A DNA stretch of 64,000 nt from BQJU01 sp965229635 (GCA_965229635.1 OZ245894.1:6882001-6946000), one strand, 5' to 3'; counted from the stretch's first letter, positions 7,842 to 16,995 are shown. Notes: generated from the letters alone by a model not told the origin. Made by a program: numbers and translations.

Positions 7842-9575
7842 ATGCACACTTTTGATTGGATTGTCATGTTGGGTACGCTATTGAGTATTGTAGCCTATGG
7901 CGTATACCGCACCCGTAATATTACCAGCGTTCAGAGCTACCTTTTAGGCGATCGCGATTTACCCTGGTGGACCATTGGCCTGTCGATCATGGCCACCCAG
8001 GCCAGCGCCATCACCTTTCTGTCCACGCCCGGACAAGCCTATCAGGATGGAATGCGATTTGCTCAATTTTACTTTGGCCTGCCCGTAGCGATGGTGATTC
8101 TGAGTATTTTTGTACTGCCATTGTATTACCGGCTCAATGTATATACCGCTTATGAGTACCTGGAAGGCCGGTTTGACTTGCGTACCCGAACCCTGACGGC
8201 CATACTTTTTCTGGTTCAACGGGGCCTGGCAGCGGGCATTACTATCTATGCACCAGCCATTATTCTGTCAACCATTTTGGGCTGGAGCCTGAGCGTAACG
8301 ATTTTGTTTATTGGTATCATCGTTATCTTTTATACGGTTTCCGGAGGGACCAAGGCAGTCAGTGTGACACAGAAGCAGCAGATGATCATCATCCTGACCG
8401 GCATGTTTCTGGCGGCTATTATTTTGATCTTTCAATTGCCCGAAGACATCAGCTTTGGCGATGCTGTAGGTATTGCCGGGAAATTGGGCAAGCTGAATGT
8501 GGTAGATTTTGAATTTGACCTCGACAATCGCTATAATTTCTGGTCGGGCATGCTTGGAGGGACCTTTCTGTTTCTCTCCTATTTTGGCACCGACCAATCA
8601 CAAGTACAGCGCTACCTTTCCGGAAAATCTCTTACGGAAAGTCGCCTGGGCTTATTGTTTAACGGTATCCTTAAGGTGCCGATGCAGTTCTTGGTACTCT
8701 TTGTGGGTATTTTGGTATTTGTATTCTTTCTGTTCAATCAGGCACCAGTCCACTTTAATGAGTCTAACGTTGCCAAGTTACAGGGAGAAAGATTAGAGCA
8801 ATACAACAATCTGGAAGTTCAGCACACCCAGCTCTTTCAGGAACGACGCGAAGAAGTTTTGCACCTACTGGATGCCATCCATAGCGATGACCAGGCCGCC
8901 ATTGCGCAAAGCCAGAGTCGGATTGACGAAATGATGCAACAGAACAGAGACATCCGTTTACAAGCCGATGAGCTGATTCTGCAAGCAGATCCCGATTCCA
9001 AGATTGAAGACACCGACTATGTATTCATCACTTTTGTAACCAAATATTTGCCAATTGGAATGGTTGGGTTACTGCTGGCGGTGATCTTTTCGGCAGCCAT
9101 GTCCTCCACCTCTTCCGAGCTCAATGCCCTCGCTACCACTACAGTGGTTGATCTCTACCGTCGTTCCATGGTCACCAATCGTGACGACAAACACTACCTG
9201 AAAGCCTCCAAGTGGTTTACGATTATGTGGGGTGCAATGGCGTTATTTTTTGCCGCGACAGCCAGCTTATTTGACAATTTGATTCAAGCGGTCAATATCA
9301 TCGGCTCCCTCTTTTACGGTGTTATTTTGGGCATTTTTCTTGTGGCATTTTTCCTCAAGTGGGTGGGCGGTCGTGCCGTTTTTGTTGCGGCCATCATTTC
9401 CCAGGTCATCGTGGCAACCGTTTTCATTCTGGACAAGTTTCAGGTCATTCACATTGCCTACCTGTGGCTGAACCTAATTGGTTGTGTGCTGTGCATGATC
9501 ATTGCGACGCTGCTGCAAATGTTGTGGCCGTCCGACTCAAATGGAAAAGTGGAAGGCGTTTTAAATGCTGAATAG
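7842..9575 (+). CDS. Sodium:solute symporter (SSS/SLC5 family)
   Basis: 577 residues with about 13 hydrophobic helices. Family hallmarks include SYLLGDRDLPWWTIGLSI near the N-terminus, the STPGQAYQDG region of helix 3, and SAAMSSTSSELNAL in the C-terminal half, the typical SSS helix that carries Na+-coordinating Ser/Thr residues. These carriers couple Na+ entry to uptake of sugars, amino acids, nucleosides, iodide or organic acids; the substrate here is unknown. A hydrophilic, probably coiled-coil insertion at about residues 302-386 (ERLEQYNNLEVQHTQLFQER and following) separates two helices. I recall similar insertions in some Bacteroidota SSS proteins. It is co-transcribed with the 43-residue membrane protein. 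Confidence 0.93.
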   Translation: MHTFDWIVMLGTLLSIVAYGVYRTRNITSVQSYLLGDRDLPWWTIGLSIMATQASAITFLSTPGQAYQDGMRFAQFYFGLPVAMVILSIFVLPLYYRLNVYTAYEYLEGRFDLRTRTLTAILFLVQRGLAAGITIYAPAIILSTILGWSLSVTILFIGIIVIFYTVSGGTKAVSVTQKQQMIIILTGMFLAAIILIFQLPEDISFGDAVGIAGKLGKLNVVDFEFDLDNRYNFWSGMLGGTFLFLSYFGTDQSQVQRYLSGKSLTESRLGLLFNGILKVPMQFLVLFVGILVFVFFLFNQAPVHFNESNVAKLQGERLEQYNNLEVQHTQLFQERREEVLHLLDAIHSDDQAAIAQSQSRIDEMMQQNRDIRLQADELILQADPDSKIEDTDYVFITFVTKYLPIGMVGLLLAVIFSAAMSSTSSELNALATTTVVDLYRRSMVTNRDDKHYLKASKWFTIMWGAMALFFAATASLFDNLIQAVNIIGSLFYGVILGIFLVAFFLKWVGGRAVFVAAIISQVIVATVFILDKFQVIHIAYLWLNLIGCVLCMIIATLLQMLWPSDSNGKVEGVLNAE

Positions 9576-9625
9576 GAGAATTCATTTGGGCGTGCCCCCG
9601 CAAAATATTTATTATGATTATTTTT

Positions 9626-9666
9626 ATAATGATGATATTTATAATCATTATTTTTATCATCATTAT
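9626..9666. terminator. AT-rich hairpin between convergent genes
   Basis: ATAATGATGATA at 9626-9637 pairs perfectly with TATCATCATTAT at 9655-9666. Runs of T lie on both sides, within a low-complexity stretch at 9600-9680. The position between the convergent symporter and esterase genes suits a weak bidirectional terminator. Confidence 0.5.
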
Positions 9667-9680
9667 ATTTGTAACGATTT

Positions 9681-10559
9681 TTAGTGCCCGCTTTCTGCAA
9701 AAAACCGGTCAAAAAACAGCAATTGGTACACCACCGAATTTTCCCAATATGGCCAGTTGTGCTCACCCGGCCGGGAAATAAAATCATGAGCGACCTTCCT
9801 AGCTAGCAGCTTTTGGTGCAAATCCACATTGACTTCATAAAAGAAATCATCTACGCCACAGTCGATGATCAGGCTGGGTGCAGTCTCGGGCTTTAGTAAA
9901 TCCAACTGGTTGACCACGCTGTATTTTTCCCAGTTGTCCATGTGTGTTTCCTGCGGCCCAATGCGCTTGGCCAAATCCCAGTTTTTTGGAAAGGGACGCA
10001 AGTCCACCCCACCACTCATACTTCCGGCCGCACCAAAAAGATCCTGATGATTAAAGGCCAGGTACAATGCCCCGTGTCCACCCATGCTCAGGCCGGTGAT
10101 GGCCCTGCCTTCGGGCTTATCTACTGTTCGGTAGTGAGCATCTACCCATTCGGGAATTTCTACCCCAACATAAGTTTCAAATTTCCATCCCTCATCCATG
10201 GGACTATCCAGGTACCAACTGCCGAAATTGCCGTCCGGTGTGACAATGATCAGCTCGTGCTGGTCGGCATAGTCCAGCAAAACAGGCATTTTTTTATACC
10301 AGTCACCGTAAGCGCCGCTGTAGCCGTGTAGAAGATATACCACCGGAAAATGACGCGTAGAATCTGCCTGATAAACACTGGGCAAGAGGACATAAGCCCC
10401 AAAAGATTTTTCCATCGCCCCACTGGGAATTTGCACTTCTTCGGCCACGGCCATTTCCATGGCATGGCCCACTTCTGGCGTGGAAGTGGGCATTTGCCGA
10501 CAGGCAACAAAAGAGAGGATTATTAAGAGAAAAGAAAATCGAAAGCAGGAAAGGTGCAT
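9681..10559 (-). CDS. Lipoprotein esterase (alpha/beta hydrolase, PF00756 type)
   Basis: 292 residues. The N-terminal signal ends in the lipobox SFVAC with Cys20, so the enzyme is probably anchored to a membrane and faces the periplasm or the outside. The catalytic triad is visible: Ser158 in GLSMGGHGA, an Asp in IIDCGVDDFF and a His in PGEHNWPYW. FPVVYLLHGYSG supplies the oxyanion region. The family includes S-formylglutathione hydrolase, feruloyl and acetylxylan esterases and mycolyltransferases; an exported carbohydrate or other ester esterase is the most likely role. It is convergent with the symporter, and the PDZ gene's terminator lies just upstream. Confidence 0.9.
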   Translation of the reverse strand: MHLSCFRFSFLLIILSFVACRQMPTSTPEVGHAMEMAVAEEVQIPSGAMEKSFGAYVLLPSVYQADSTRHFPVVYLLHGYSGAYGDWYKKMPVLLDYADQHELIIVTPDGNFGSWYLDSPMDEGWKFETYVGVEIPEWVDAHYRTVDKPEGRAITGLSMGGHGALYLAFNHQDLFGAAGSMSGGVDLRPFPKNWDLAKRIGPQETHMDNWEKYSVVNQLDLLKPETAPSLIIDCGVDDFFYEVNVDLHQKLLARKVAHDFISRPGEHNWPYWENSVVYQLLFFDRFFAESGH

Positions 10560-10579
10560 GGCTAATTTTTAGCCAAAAT

Positions 10580-10614
10580 AAGAAAAAAGGGCAGTGAATT
10601 TTCATCCACTACCC
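10580..10614 (-). terminator. Rho-independent terminator of the PDZ gene
   Basis: Read on the minus strand, GGGTAGTG pairs with CACTGCCC (one G-T pair; plus-strand 10607-10614 with 10589-10596), followed by six T residues. Confidence 0.8.
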
Positions 10615-10646
10615 AATTGCGTTAAGTACTATAAGTTAATTTAGAT

Positions 10647-12017
10647 TTATACTCTGCTCATCAAGACAATTTTCTTGGCCGTCATCTTGTCGCCCTGGCG
10701 AATGGTAACGATCAGGGTGCCGGGTGCGGCATTGTCCAAATTAAGTTCTTTGTCGTAGTAACCGTCAAAGCGGTTGATCTGCTCGCGGTGAACAACCTTG
10801 CCATTCATATCGGTAATTTGGATTGTAGTGGCTACGGCCTCGCCGGCAAACTGCACTCTCACCCGACCAAAGGTTGGGTTCGGGAAGGCAGTGTAGCGAT
10901 CAAGCATTAGTTCATTATCGATATCGATCTCGGGAACAGATTCGATCTCCTCTTCTGTGAATTCTTCTACCTCCGGTACTTTTTCTACCTCTACAGGCTC
11001 GTCAGTTGGTTCTACCTGTGGCTCTTCTTCACAAGAATTAAATTTGCTGGTTACCGTTCTCAGCTGTCCGTCACGGAGAAGGGTCATATTAAAGGTTTCG
11101 CCTAAATCGTGCTTGTCTCTCTGCGTCTGCAATTCGCTTACGGAGTTCACTTCCACCCCGTCAAAAGCAACGATAACGTCGCCTCTCTGGATGTCTTCCT
11201 TACTGGCCGGGAAGCCGCCAATGGTTCCGGTAATGCGGATGCCTTTTCCGTCCGGACCGTCACCCCCGAGGGATACACCGATAAATACGGAGCACAGCTC
11301 GCGACCGTTGGCACCGGTAGTACGCTTTTTCAGGGTCACCATGGTGCTGTAATTTTGGCCTTCGCGCTCATAGTTGACGCGCACCTGATCACCGGCATTA
11401 TACTTCGACAATTCTACACGTAGATCGGCAAGGCCGTTAATCGCGTTGCCATTAACATCGGTGATCACATCACCGTCCTGCAATCCAGCTGCTTCAGCAC
11501 CGCCACCATTTACGATACTATTTACACGCAAACCCTGACCAGAATTTCCACCTGGATAAATACCAATCAGCGGGCGGTCATGACGGTACGGCCGGTCATC
11601 GCGGTCACTGCGATCCCGTCCATTTTCGCTCCAGCTATAGCTGTAGGAATAATTGTAATCTGTATTGCCTTTCCAATGGTATACGGAATGATCTCCATCC
11701 TTCTTCTGGTCGCAAGATTTGCCCTTTCTGATAAAGACCATGGTATTTTCGTCGGCACGGTCACCCTCATCATCCACATCCATAATTCGGATTTCCACTA
11801 CTTCTCCGTCGGCGTCTTGCAGCGTCTCTACATAGGCCCCCACATCTTCCGCATTCTGAATTCTTTTCTTAACCAGTGTCGTTGATCCATCGTCGTGGGT
11901 TATCTTTTGAATCACCACCTTGCCTTCGTCCTGGCTGGATTGAGCAAAGAGGGATTGGCCCGTGCCCATCAATACAAGGGCTAAACAAAGTAGCAACAGT
12001 CGGGTAAAGTCTTTCAT
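10647..12017 (-). CDS. Secreted PDZ-domain protein with T9SS sorting domain
   Basis: 456 residues. A signal peptide (LLLLCLALVLMGTGQSLFAQ) is followed by an acidic N-terminal region. Two PDZ domains lie at about residues 150-230 (PLIGIYPGGNSGQGLRVNSI, DGDVITDVNGNAI) and 240-320 (FIGVSLGG, RGDVIVAFDGVEVNSV). An acidic Glu/Pro-rich linker leads to a C-terminal type A T9SS sorting domain (YTAFPNPTFGRVRVQF ... GKVVHREQI ... KIVLMSRV). The protein should be exported by Sec, then moved across the outer membrane and attached to the surface. There is no protease domain, so it is probably a peptide-binding scaffold. Its own terminator follows. Confidence 0.92.
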   Translation of the reverse strand: MKDFTRLLLLCLALVLMGTGQSLFAQSSQDEGKVVIQKITHDDGSTTLVKKRIQNAEDVGAYVETLQDADGEVVEIRIMDVDDEGDRADENTMVFIRKGKSCDQKKDGDHSVYHWKGNTDYNYSYSYSWSENGRDRSDRDDRPYRHDRPLIGIYPGGNSGQGLRVNSIVNGGGAEAAGLQDGDVITDVNGNAINGLADLRVELSKYNAGDQVRVNYEREGQNYSTMVTLKKRTTGANGRELCSVFIGVSLGGDGPDGKGIRITGTIGGFPASKEDIQRGDVIVAFDGVEVNSVSELQTQRDKHDLGETFNMTLLRDGQLRTVTSKFNSCEEEPQVEPTDEPVEVEKVPEVEEFTEEEIESVPEIDIDNELMLDRYTAFPNPTFGRVRVQFAGEAVATTIQITDMNGKVVHREQINRFDGYYDKELNLDNAAPGTLIVTIRQGDKMTAKKIVLMSRV

Positions 12018-12197
12018 ATTACTGTATTTAGGTGAAAAAATTAAGCGTTACGCCGACGTTAAATAGTTTGGAAAAATGATCGTCTCAAACCATTTAAGGT
12101 CGGTTTAATGGGAAAGACAAGAAGGATGATTGGGGGTTGCACGAGAAAATGGAAGAAATTTTGGATTGGATGGAATGGAAGGATTGTTTGCCAACGC

Positions 12198-12243
12198 GAT
12201 CGGGAGGATTGGCAATCCGAGATCGGGAGGATTGGTAATCCGA
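12198..12243. repeat. Two tandem 23-bp repeats, each a small hairpin
   Basis: The unit GATCGGGAGGATTGGCAATC plus CGA occurs at 12198-12220 and again at 12221-12243 with a single C/T change. Each contains the dyad GGATTGGCAATCC. It lies in the 263-base gap between the PDZ and membrane-protein genes, where no coding sequence is evident. Confidence 0.8.
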
Positions 12244-12280
12244 CTTAGATTTGTAACTCCCCCATTGACTTCCAACCCCG

Positions 12281-12955
12281 CTACTCCCCCTTCCGCCGAA
12301 AAGGCAAATCATCCAGAAGATCCGGCTGGGTAGGACGGCTGGTTGTTTTTTGAAAATAATGCAGATTGATCAAACTGGCCATCCCCATCAACAAGGTAAT
12401 CCAGAAAAAGGGATAGCCCATCTTGATGACGTTGGGTGAACCAATAGATACCGAAATGCGGTCAAAACCAGGCAGCACCTGCATGGTCAGCCAGGACAGG
12501 AAAATGGGTAGAAGCATGGCCAAAGAAAGCGGAATGGCGCTCCTCCAGCTGAGGGGATACAATTGGCGCTTGGTCACCAGGAAATACGACACACCGGTCA
12601 TAATGGGAATTAGAAATAGAATGCCCAGAGTGGAATAGAAGTTGAGGAAAGCATAAATACCCCCGTACATGGTGTATAGTACCGACTTGGAAATGAGGTA
12701 GGCTACTATAGCAACAGCATATAGTTCTATCGCGGTATAGAGCAGCTTTTGCCAATCCGTCTTTTTGATCAGATACACCGGCGTGAGATAGGCAATGACA
12801 ACGAGCAAATTGATAAAATAAACAGAATAATGCGTGGCCTGCAACCAGTAACTTCCCTCCCACCCAATGAGCTGCACAATTTCAAACAGCCAGGCAATAT
12901 TGGCTAGGATAGCTAGTAATATGATGGCGATAATCGACGGTAAATTTGACTTCAT
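12281..12955 (-). CDS. Unknown polytopic membrane protein
   Basis: 224 residues with about six hydrophobic helices: IIAIILLAILANIAWLFEIV, YFINLLVVIAYLTPVYLI, LYAVAIVAYLI, LGILFLIPIMTGVSYFLV, IPLSLAMLLPIFLSWL and FFWITLLMGMASLINL. A short charged tail ends in RRKGE. I do not recognise a family. It stands alone on the minus strand, between a repeat-containing gap and a 450-base non-coding gap. The frame is uninterrupted, and the hydrophobic pattern makes a chance frame unlikely. Confidence 0.75.
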   Translation of the reverse strand: MKSNLPSIIAIILLAILANIAWLFEIVQLIGWEGSYWLQATHYSVYFINLLVVIAYLTPVYLIKKTDWQKLLYTAIELYAVAIVAYLISKSVLYTMYGGIYAFLNFYSTLGILFLIPIMTGVSYFLVTKRQLYPLSWRSAIPLSLAMLLPIFLSWLTMQVLPGFDRISVSIGSPNVIKMGYPFFWITLLMGMASLINLHYFQKTTSRPTQPDLLDDLPFRRKGE

Positions 12956-13354
12956 GGGTTAATAACGCCTGTGGAGTGGGCTTTGGTTTAGGGACGGGGG
13001 AGTTTGTGGTGCGGAAGTGGAAAATGCTGCACGCCAAGCCGCAAAGCCGCAAAGTTGCTTTTGCAGAAACCTTGTGGTTTCTTTAAAAGAGCTACACCAG
13101 ATGTTGATTTTAGTAGACAAGATGAACAAGATTTACAAGATTTTTTCTAATCTTCTTCTGGCCTCTTTTGTCACTTTTCCCGACCCTTTGAAGGAACCGA
13201 CAAACCGATGCCCGCTTCTTCTTCTTAATCTCCCTTATGTGCCTTTTCCCGACCCTGCGGGTTTCCCTTCGGCGGGACTGAAGTGTGTTTCCATTAAAAC
13301 CTCGCCGGATAGGCAAGCCACACCTTGTTGTTCCTCAAGGCATTGTATTTCTTC
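12956..13354. other. Intergenic region with repeat-like text and hairpin
   Basis: No credible gene. It holds GAAACC-TTGT-GGTTTC, a perfect hairpin at 13066-13081, a CCGCAAAG duplication near 13039-13054, and TGAACAAGATTTACAAGATT near 13121. The last two resemble dispersed intergenic repeats that I recall from Bacteroidota genomes. TTTTCCCGACCCT occurs twice, near 13174 and 13244. An open plus-strand frame crosses it but is low-complexity and runs into the antisense of urocanase. Confidence 0.45.
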
Positions 13355-13432
13355 ACCAAATGAATTTGGTGGTTACGAATCGCAACGGGCAAAACCAAAT
13401 AAATTTGGTGGTTACGGAACGCGGCGGGCAAA
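13355..13432. repeat. Two tandem 39-bp units duplicating the urocanase tail and terminator
   Basis: Units are 13355-13393 and 13394-13432. On the minus strand the first-transcribed unit encodes the last six residues of urocanase (FARRVP), its stop codon and a hairpin ACCAAATTTATTTGGT. The second repeats all of this as a degenerate copy (reading FARCDS-stop) with hairpin ACCAAATTCATTTGGT. The hairpins probably act as a double terminator. Confidence 0.85.
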
Positions 13433-15454
13433 GGCAGCCTTTACCACTTCATCATCCGCTACATTGGGTAGCGTGATCTGCAATTCCGGGTTTTGGGCCA
13501 TGGCGCGTTTGGCAGCAAAGACGGCTTCTTCATTCCGGGCCCAGCTACGGCGGGCAATGCCGTTATTAACATCCCAGAAGAGCATGGATTTGAGGCGCTC
13601 TTCGGAGGCGGGTGTGCCATCCAGCACCATACCAAAACCGCCGTTCATGACTTCGCCCCAGCCTACACCGCCGCCATTGTGCAAGGACACCCAGGTAGCA
13701 CCGCGGAAAGCATCACCGATCACGTTGTGTACGGCCATATCCGCTGTAAAGCGGGAGCCATCATAGATGTTGGCAGTTTCCCGGTAAGGGCTATCCGTAC
13801 CCGATACATCGTGGTGGTCGCGGCCAAGAACAACCGGGCCTTTCAACTCTCCATTGGCAATGGCATCATTGAACGCTTTGGCAATCTTGATCCGGCCTTC
13901 CGCATCGGCGTACAGGATGCGCGATTTGGAACCCACTACGGGAATATTTTCATCGGCTGATTCAATCCAGCGGATGTTGTCTTTTAACTGGCCCTGGATT
14001 TCTTCCGGCGCCTCTTCCAGCATTTTTTTCAATACCTCCCCGGCAATGCGGTCGGTAGTATCCAAATCTTCCTTGCTACCCGAAGTACACACCCAGCGGA
14101 ACGGACCAAAGCCAAAATCGAAACACATCGGTCCCATAATGTCCTCCACGTAGGAGGCGTATTTGTACAGTTCCTCTTCGCGGTTTTTCCAGACATCGGC
14201 ACCGGCATCACCGGCTTCTTTCAGGAAAGCATTGCCGTAATCCCAGAAATACATGCCTTGTTCCGTCAAGGTGTTGATGGCTTCCACGTGGCGGCGTAGC
14301 GTAGCTTTTACCTCTTCCATAAAGCGGCCTTTATCTTTGGCCATTAATTCCTTAGCTTCCGCAAAAGTATATCCCTGCGGGCAGTAACCGAGATCGTCGA
14401 TATTGTGCAGGGAAGTCTGGTCAGAGCCTAGTTCGACTTTTACTTTATCGGCAGCCAGGCGCTCCCAAAGGTCGACAATATTGCCTTCGTACACCAGTGT
14501 CACCCCTTTCGCTTCCTTGCGGCATTCTTCGATACGGATCAATAAATCATCCAGGTCGGAATACACGTTTTCAGCTTTGATATAGCCATCGTTGGTGCGT
14601 TGCTGCACCGCGTCGGGATCAACTTCAGCGATCACCCCTACCGCTCCGGTAATCACTGCCGCCAGCGATTGGGCGCCCGACATGCCGCCGAGCCCAGAGG
14701 TAATAAATAGCTTTCCACGCAAGTCATCGCTGCCCAACTTCAGGCGGCGACCGGCATTCAACAAAGTAATCGTTGTACCGTGTACAATGCCCTGTGGACC
14801 GATGTACATAAACGATCCCGCCGTCATCTGTCCGTACGAGGTGACACCAAGGGCGTTGTATTTATTCCAGTCTTCTTTGGAGGAATAGTTGGGAATCATC
14901 ATGCCATTGGTCACCACCACGCGTGGTGCTCCAGGATGGGAAGGAAACAAGCCCAGCGGATGGCCGGAGTACAAAACCAGGGTCTGCTCATCAGTCATCT
15001 CGGCCAGGTATTTCATACAAAGGCGATATTGGGCCCAGTTTTGAAAAACGGCACCATTGCCACCATAAGTAATGAGTTCGTGCGGATGTTTGGCCACCAA
15101 CGGATCGAGGTTATTCTGGATCATCAGCATAATCGCTGCGGCCTGATGAGACCGGGCCGGATAATCGCTGATGGGACGAGCGTGCATTGGGTAATCCGGG
15201 CGCAGGCGGTACATATAAATACGGCCGTAGCGTTCCAGCTCTTCGGCAAATTCAGGGGCCAGCTCGGCGTGTTGCTCAGCCGGAAAATAACGCAGGGCAT
15301 TCTTGAGCGCCAACTGTTTTTCTTTTTCCGAAAGAACTCCCTCAATGATGCGCCGTGGTGCGTGGCTCACTTTCAGATCGTAGGCTTTGACAGGTGGCAA
15401 TTGGCTGGGAATACCTTCTAATATCGCTTGTTGAAATTCATTTTTGGCTTGCAT
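13412..15454 (-). CDS. hutU: Urocanate hydratase (urocanase)
   Basis: 680 residues. It converts urocanate to 4-imidazolone-5-propanoate, the second step of histidine degradation, using tightly bound NAD+ as an electrophile. Diagnostic segments are YGGNGAVFQNWAQY (residues 130-143), TSGLGGMSGAQ (252-262, dinucleotide binding), FGFGPFRWVCTSG with the conserved Cys, GRDHHDVSGTDSPYRET and HNGGGVGWGE. The length matches the long (about 650-680 residue) urocanase subtype; the common form is nearer 550. No hutH, hutI or hutG is visible nearby, so the pathway genes are scattered or outside the window. The last codons sit in a tandem repeat. Confidence 0.96.
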   Translation of the reverse strand: MQAKNEFQQAILEGIPSQLPPVKAYDLKVSHAPRRIIEGVLSEKEKQLALKNALRYFPAEQHAELAPEFAEELERYGRIYMYRLRPDYPMHARPISDYPARSHQAAAIMLMIQNNLDPLVAKHPHELITYGGNGAVFQNWAQYRLCMKYLAEMTDEQTLVLYSGHPLGLFPSHPGAPRVVVTNGMMIPNYSSKEDWNKYNALGVTSYGQMTAGSFMYIGPQGIVHGTTITLLNAGRRLKLGSDDLRGKLFITSGLGGMSGAQSLAAVITGAVGVIAEVDPDAVQQRTNDGYIKAENVYSDLDDLLIRIEECRKEAKGVTLVYEGNIVDLWERLAADKVKVELGSDQTSLHNIDDLGYCPQGYTFAEAKELMAKDKGRFMEEVKATLRRHVEAINTLTEQGMYFWDYGNAFLKEAGDAGADVWKNREEELYKYASYVEDIMGPMCFDFGFGPFRWVCTSGSKEDLDTTDRIAGEVLKKMLEEAPEEIQGQLKDNIRWIESADENIPVVGSKSRILYADAEGRIKIAKAFNDAIANGELKGPVVLGRDHHDVSGTDSPYRETANIYDGSRFTADMAVHNVIGDAFRGATWVSLHNGGGVGWGEVMNGGFGMVLDGTPASEERLKSMLFWDVNNGIARRSWARNEEAVFAAKRAMAQNPELQITLPNVADDEVVKAAFARRVP

Positions 15455-15506
15455 TGGTATCGGACTTTATTTTGCTCCCAAAACTAGAGGTTAAATGCCA
15501 ATAAAC

Positions 15507-15543
15507 CAAAAAAACCGGAACTGCCATTGTTGACAGATCCGGC
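15507..15543 (-). terminator. Rho-independent terminator after the DUF3179 gene
   Basis: On the minus strand a 13-position stem (15543-15531 with 15526-15514; one T-T mismatch and two G-T pairs) closes a 4-nt loop and is followed by seven T residues. It separates the DUF3179 transcript from urocanase. Confidence 0.88.
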
Positions 15544-15628
15544 TCCTTAATGCAAACAGATTTTCAGACATTTCATATGAGACATTGTCTGGCAATCATC
15601 TCTTTCATGTATAAGAGAAAGGGAAACA

Positions 15629-16630
15629 CTAATTCTTCTCCAATAAAGCCAGGGGGTCGATATCCGGGAGGAAACCGTAGATCTGGGTCTCGGGATGGAA
15701 GCCGTACCAGGCGTACCAGTAGGTCGTGACCGTTGGCAAAACTTCGTCATTTTCATCCACTACATACACCGTCTGTGAGTCAGCGAAGTACTTAATGCGG
15801 ACCAGTTGTCCGTTGAAAAACTCTTCCAGCAGTTGGTCTTCTCCCCTTGGTAGTAGCGCGAAGGGATAGGCTTTGTATTCGCCTTTCACTTCCACGCCCA
15901 CTACCTGAGATTTTGTCGGCAGCTTTTTGCTTTTGAACGGAATTGGAAACATGGTTTTGTTGCCTTGGCCGTAAGCCAGATACACCGATTGGTCGTACTC
16001 GTGGTTAAATCCGGTGTCTGTCGACAATACTTCGGTTTCGGGATGGAGTGCAGCCCAGTGGTTCCAGGTGGTATAAGTTACCGGGATTTGTTTCATGCGC
16101 CGACCCGCCTCCGAGCCGGATACCGCCTCCCCTGTCAATTGCGACCAGAGGGACTCTGTAGCCTGATCGTACAGGAGGCTGTTGTTATTGTATACCATTC
16201 CGGATACCCCAAATGGAGCTGCAGCATCTTGATTGGGTGCCTCAAAAGCGAGGGCGCTGCCCGTCAGCGGGCTATAGGTCACGACCACTTCCTCATTGCC
16301 GATGCGGTCGTTGACTACCTCGTGGTAACCCATAATTTTTACCGGATAAGCGCGGGTCACCCCATTGTGGTGAATGCCGATGACATAATCCTGATCCGAT
16401 ACAAATTCGGTGGCACAGGTAGCTGATTCAAAAGTAGGTTGTTTTAAGCTTGTGATGCCGTTTCTGGCCGGCCCGCCGGGATAAATTTCACTGATTGGTA
16501 GCTGCAGATTGTCGAGCGAAAAGCCATCCGGATTGGCCGTAGGCGGTGTGACAAATTGTGCGGCTGCAGTAAAGGTGGTGGCCAGTAAGGCCAGTGTGAT
16601 TAATGCTAAAAAACGAATTACAGTGCTCAT
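15629..16630 (-). CDS. Exported DUF3179 protein
   Basis: 333 residues with signal peptide FLALITLALLATTFTAAAQ. The DUF3179 signature is clear: YVIGIHHNGVTRAYPVKIMGYHEVVNDRIG, then VTYSPLTGSALAF, SGMVYNNNSLLYDQATESLWSQLTGEA, and a second half with YPFALL. In most family members I recall, the block before LTGSA contains a cysteine (YCPL-type); here it is TYSPLTGSA. The function of DUF3179 is not established; the protein should be periplasmic. It ends with a typical aromatic-rich tail (YWYAWYGFHPETQIYGFLP). A strong terminator follows. Confidence 0.9.
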   Translation of the reverse strand: MSTVIRFLALITLALLATTFTAAAQFVTPPTANPDGFSLDNLQLPISEIYPGGPARNGITSLKQPTFESATCATEFVSDQDYVIGIHHNGVTRAYPVKIMGYHEVVNDRIGNEEVVVTYSPLTGSALAFEAPNQDAAAPFGVSGMVYNNNSLLYDQATESLWSQLTGEAVSGSEAGRRMKQIPVTYTTWNHWAALHPETEVLSTDTGFNHEYDQSVYLAYGQGNKTMFPIPFKSKKLPTKSQVVGVEVKGEYKAYPFALLPRGEDQLLEEFFNGQLVRIKYFADSQTVYVVDENDEVLPTVTTYWYAWYGFHPETQIYGFLPDIDPLALLEKN

Positions 16631-16995
16631 AGGTGTAGTTTTTTTTCGGTTAATTATTGAAATCTATTTTACCCTTTGCACAAAGCGTGCCAAAACCGTT
16701 TTTAGCTATAAATAATTTTTAAAATTAAAGTTTAATTCATTGATTATCAGTTTAATAAAAATTTTCTACATCGATATACATTTTATATTGTTTTCTCTTT
16801 CGAGCAATAGGTGGCCATTACAGAGTTTCACCTAATTATATAAAAACACCCATTCTTTCACCAAAAAGTTGATATATTTTTTATATTTGTTAACCTGGAG
16901 AAATCAGTTGACACTTTTCGGGCGGAGGATTCAGATTTCCAAACAAAGAGTCGTAAAATTGTGCTCCATTTTCCCAATCTTGAAAAAGAAAATTT
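16631..16995. promoter_or_regulatory. AT-rich divergent promoter region (DUF3179 / helicase)
   Basis: 365 bases, very AT-rich, with no reading frame. TATATTTG at 16882-16889 matches the Bacteroidota -7 consensus TAnnTTTG and faces the helicase gene, though no TTG sits at the expected 18-21-base spacing upstream. The long leader (about 100 bases) before 16996 shows no riboswitch-like structure that I can identify. Confidence 0.4.

Noticed and set aside
9600..9680. Origin-like AT-rich repeat region
   Set aside because: Low-complexity ATTATTTTTAT text forms a hairpin between convergent genes; no DnaA-box cluster or replication gene nearby.
13355..13432. Possible CRISPR array
   Set aside because: Only two directly adjacent units without spacers, and one overlaps a coding sequence.
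13017..13766. 249-codon open frame on the plus strand
   Set aside because: It is low-complexity in its first half and antisense to urocanase in its second half; no family resemblance.
14780..15421. 213-codon open frame on the plus strand
   Set aside because: Entirely antisense to the N-terminal half of urocanase, which is certain from its motifs.
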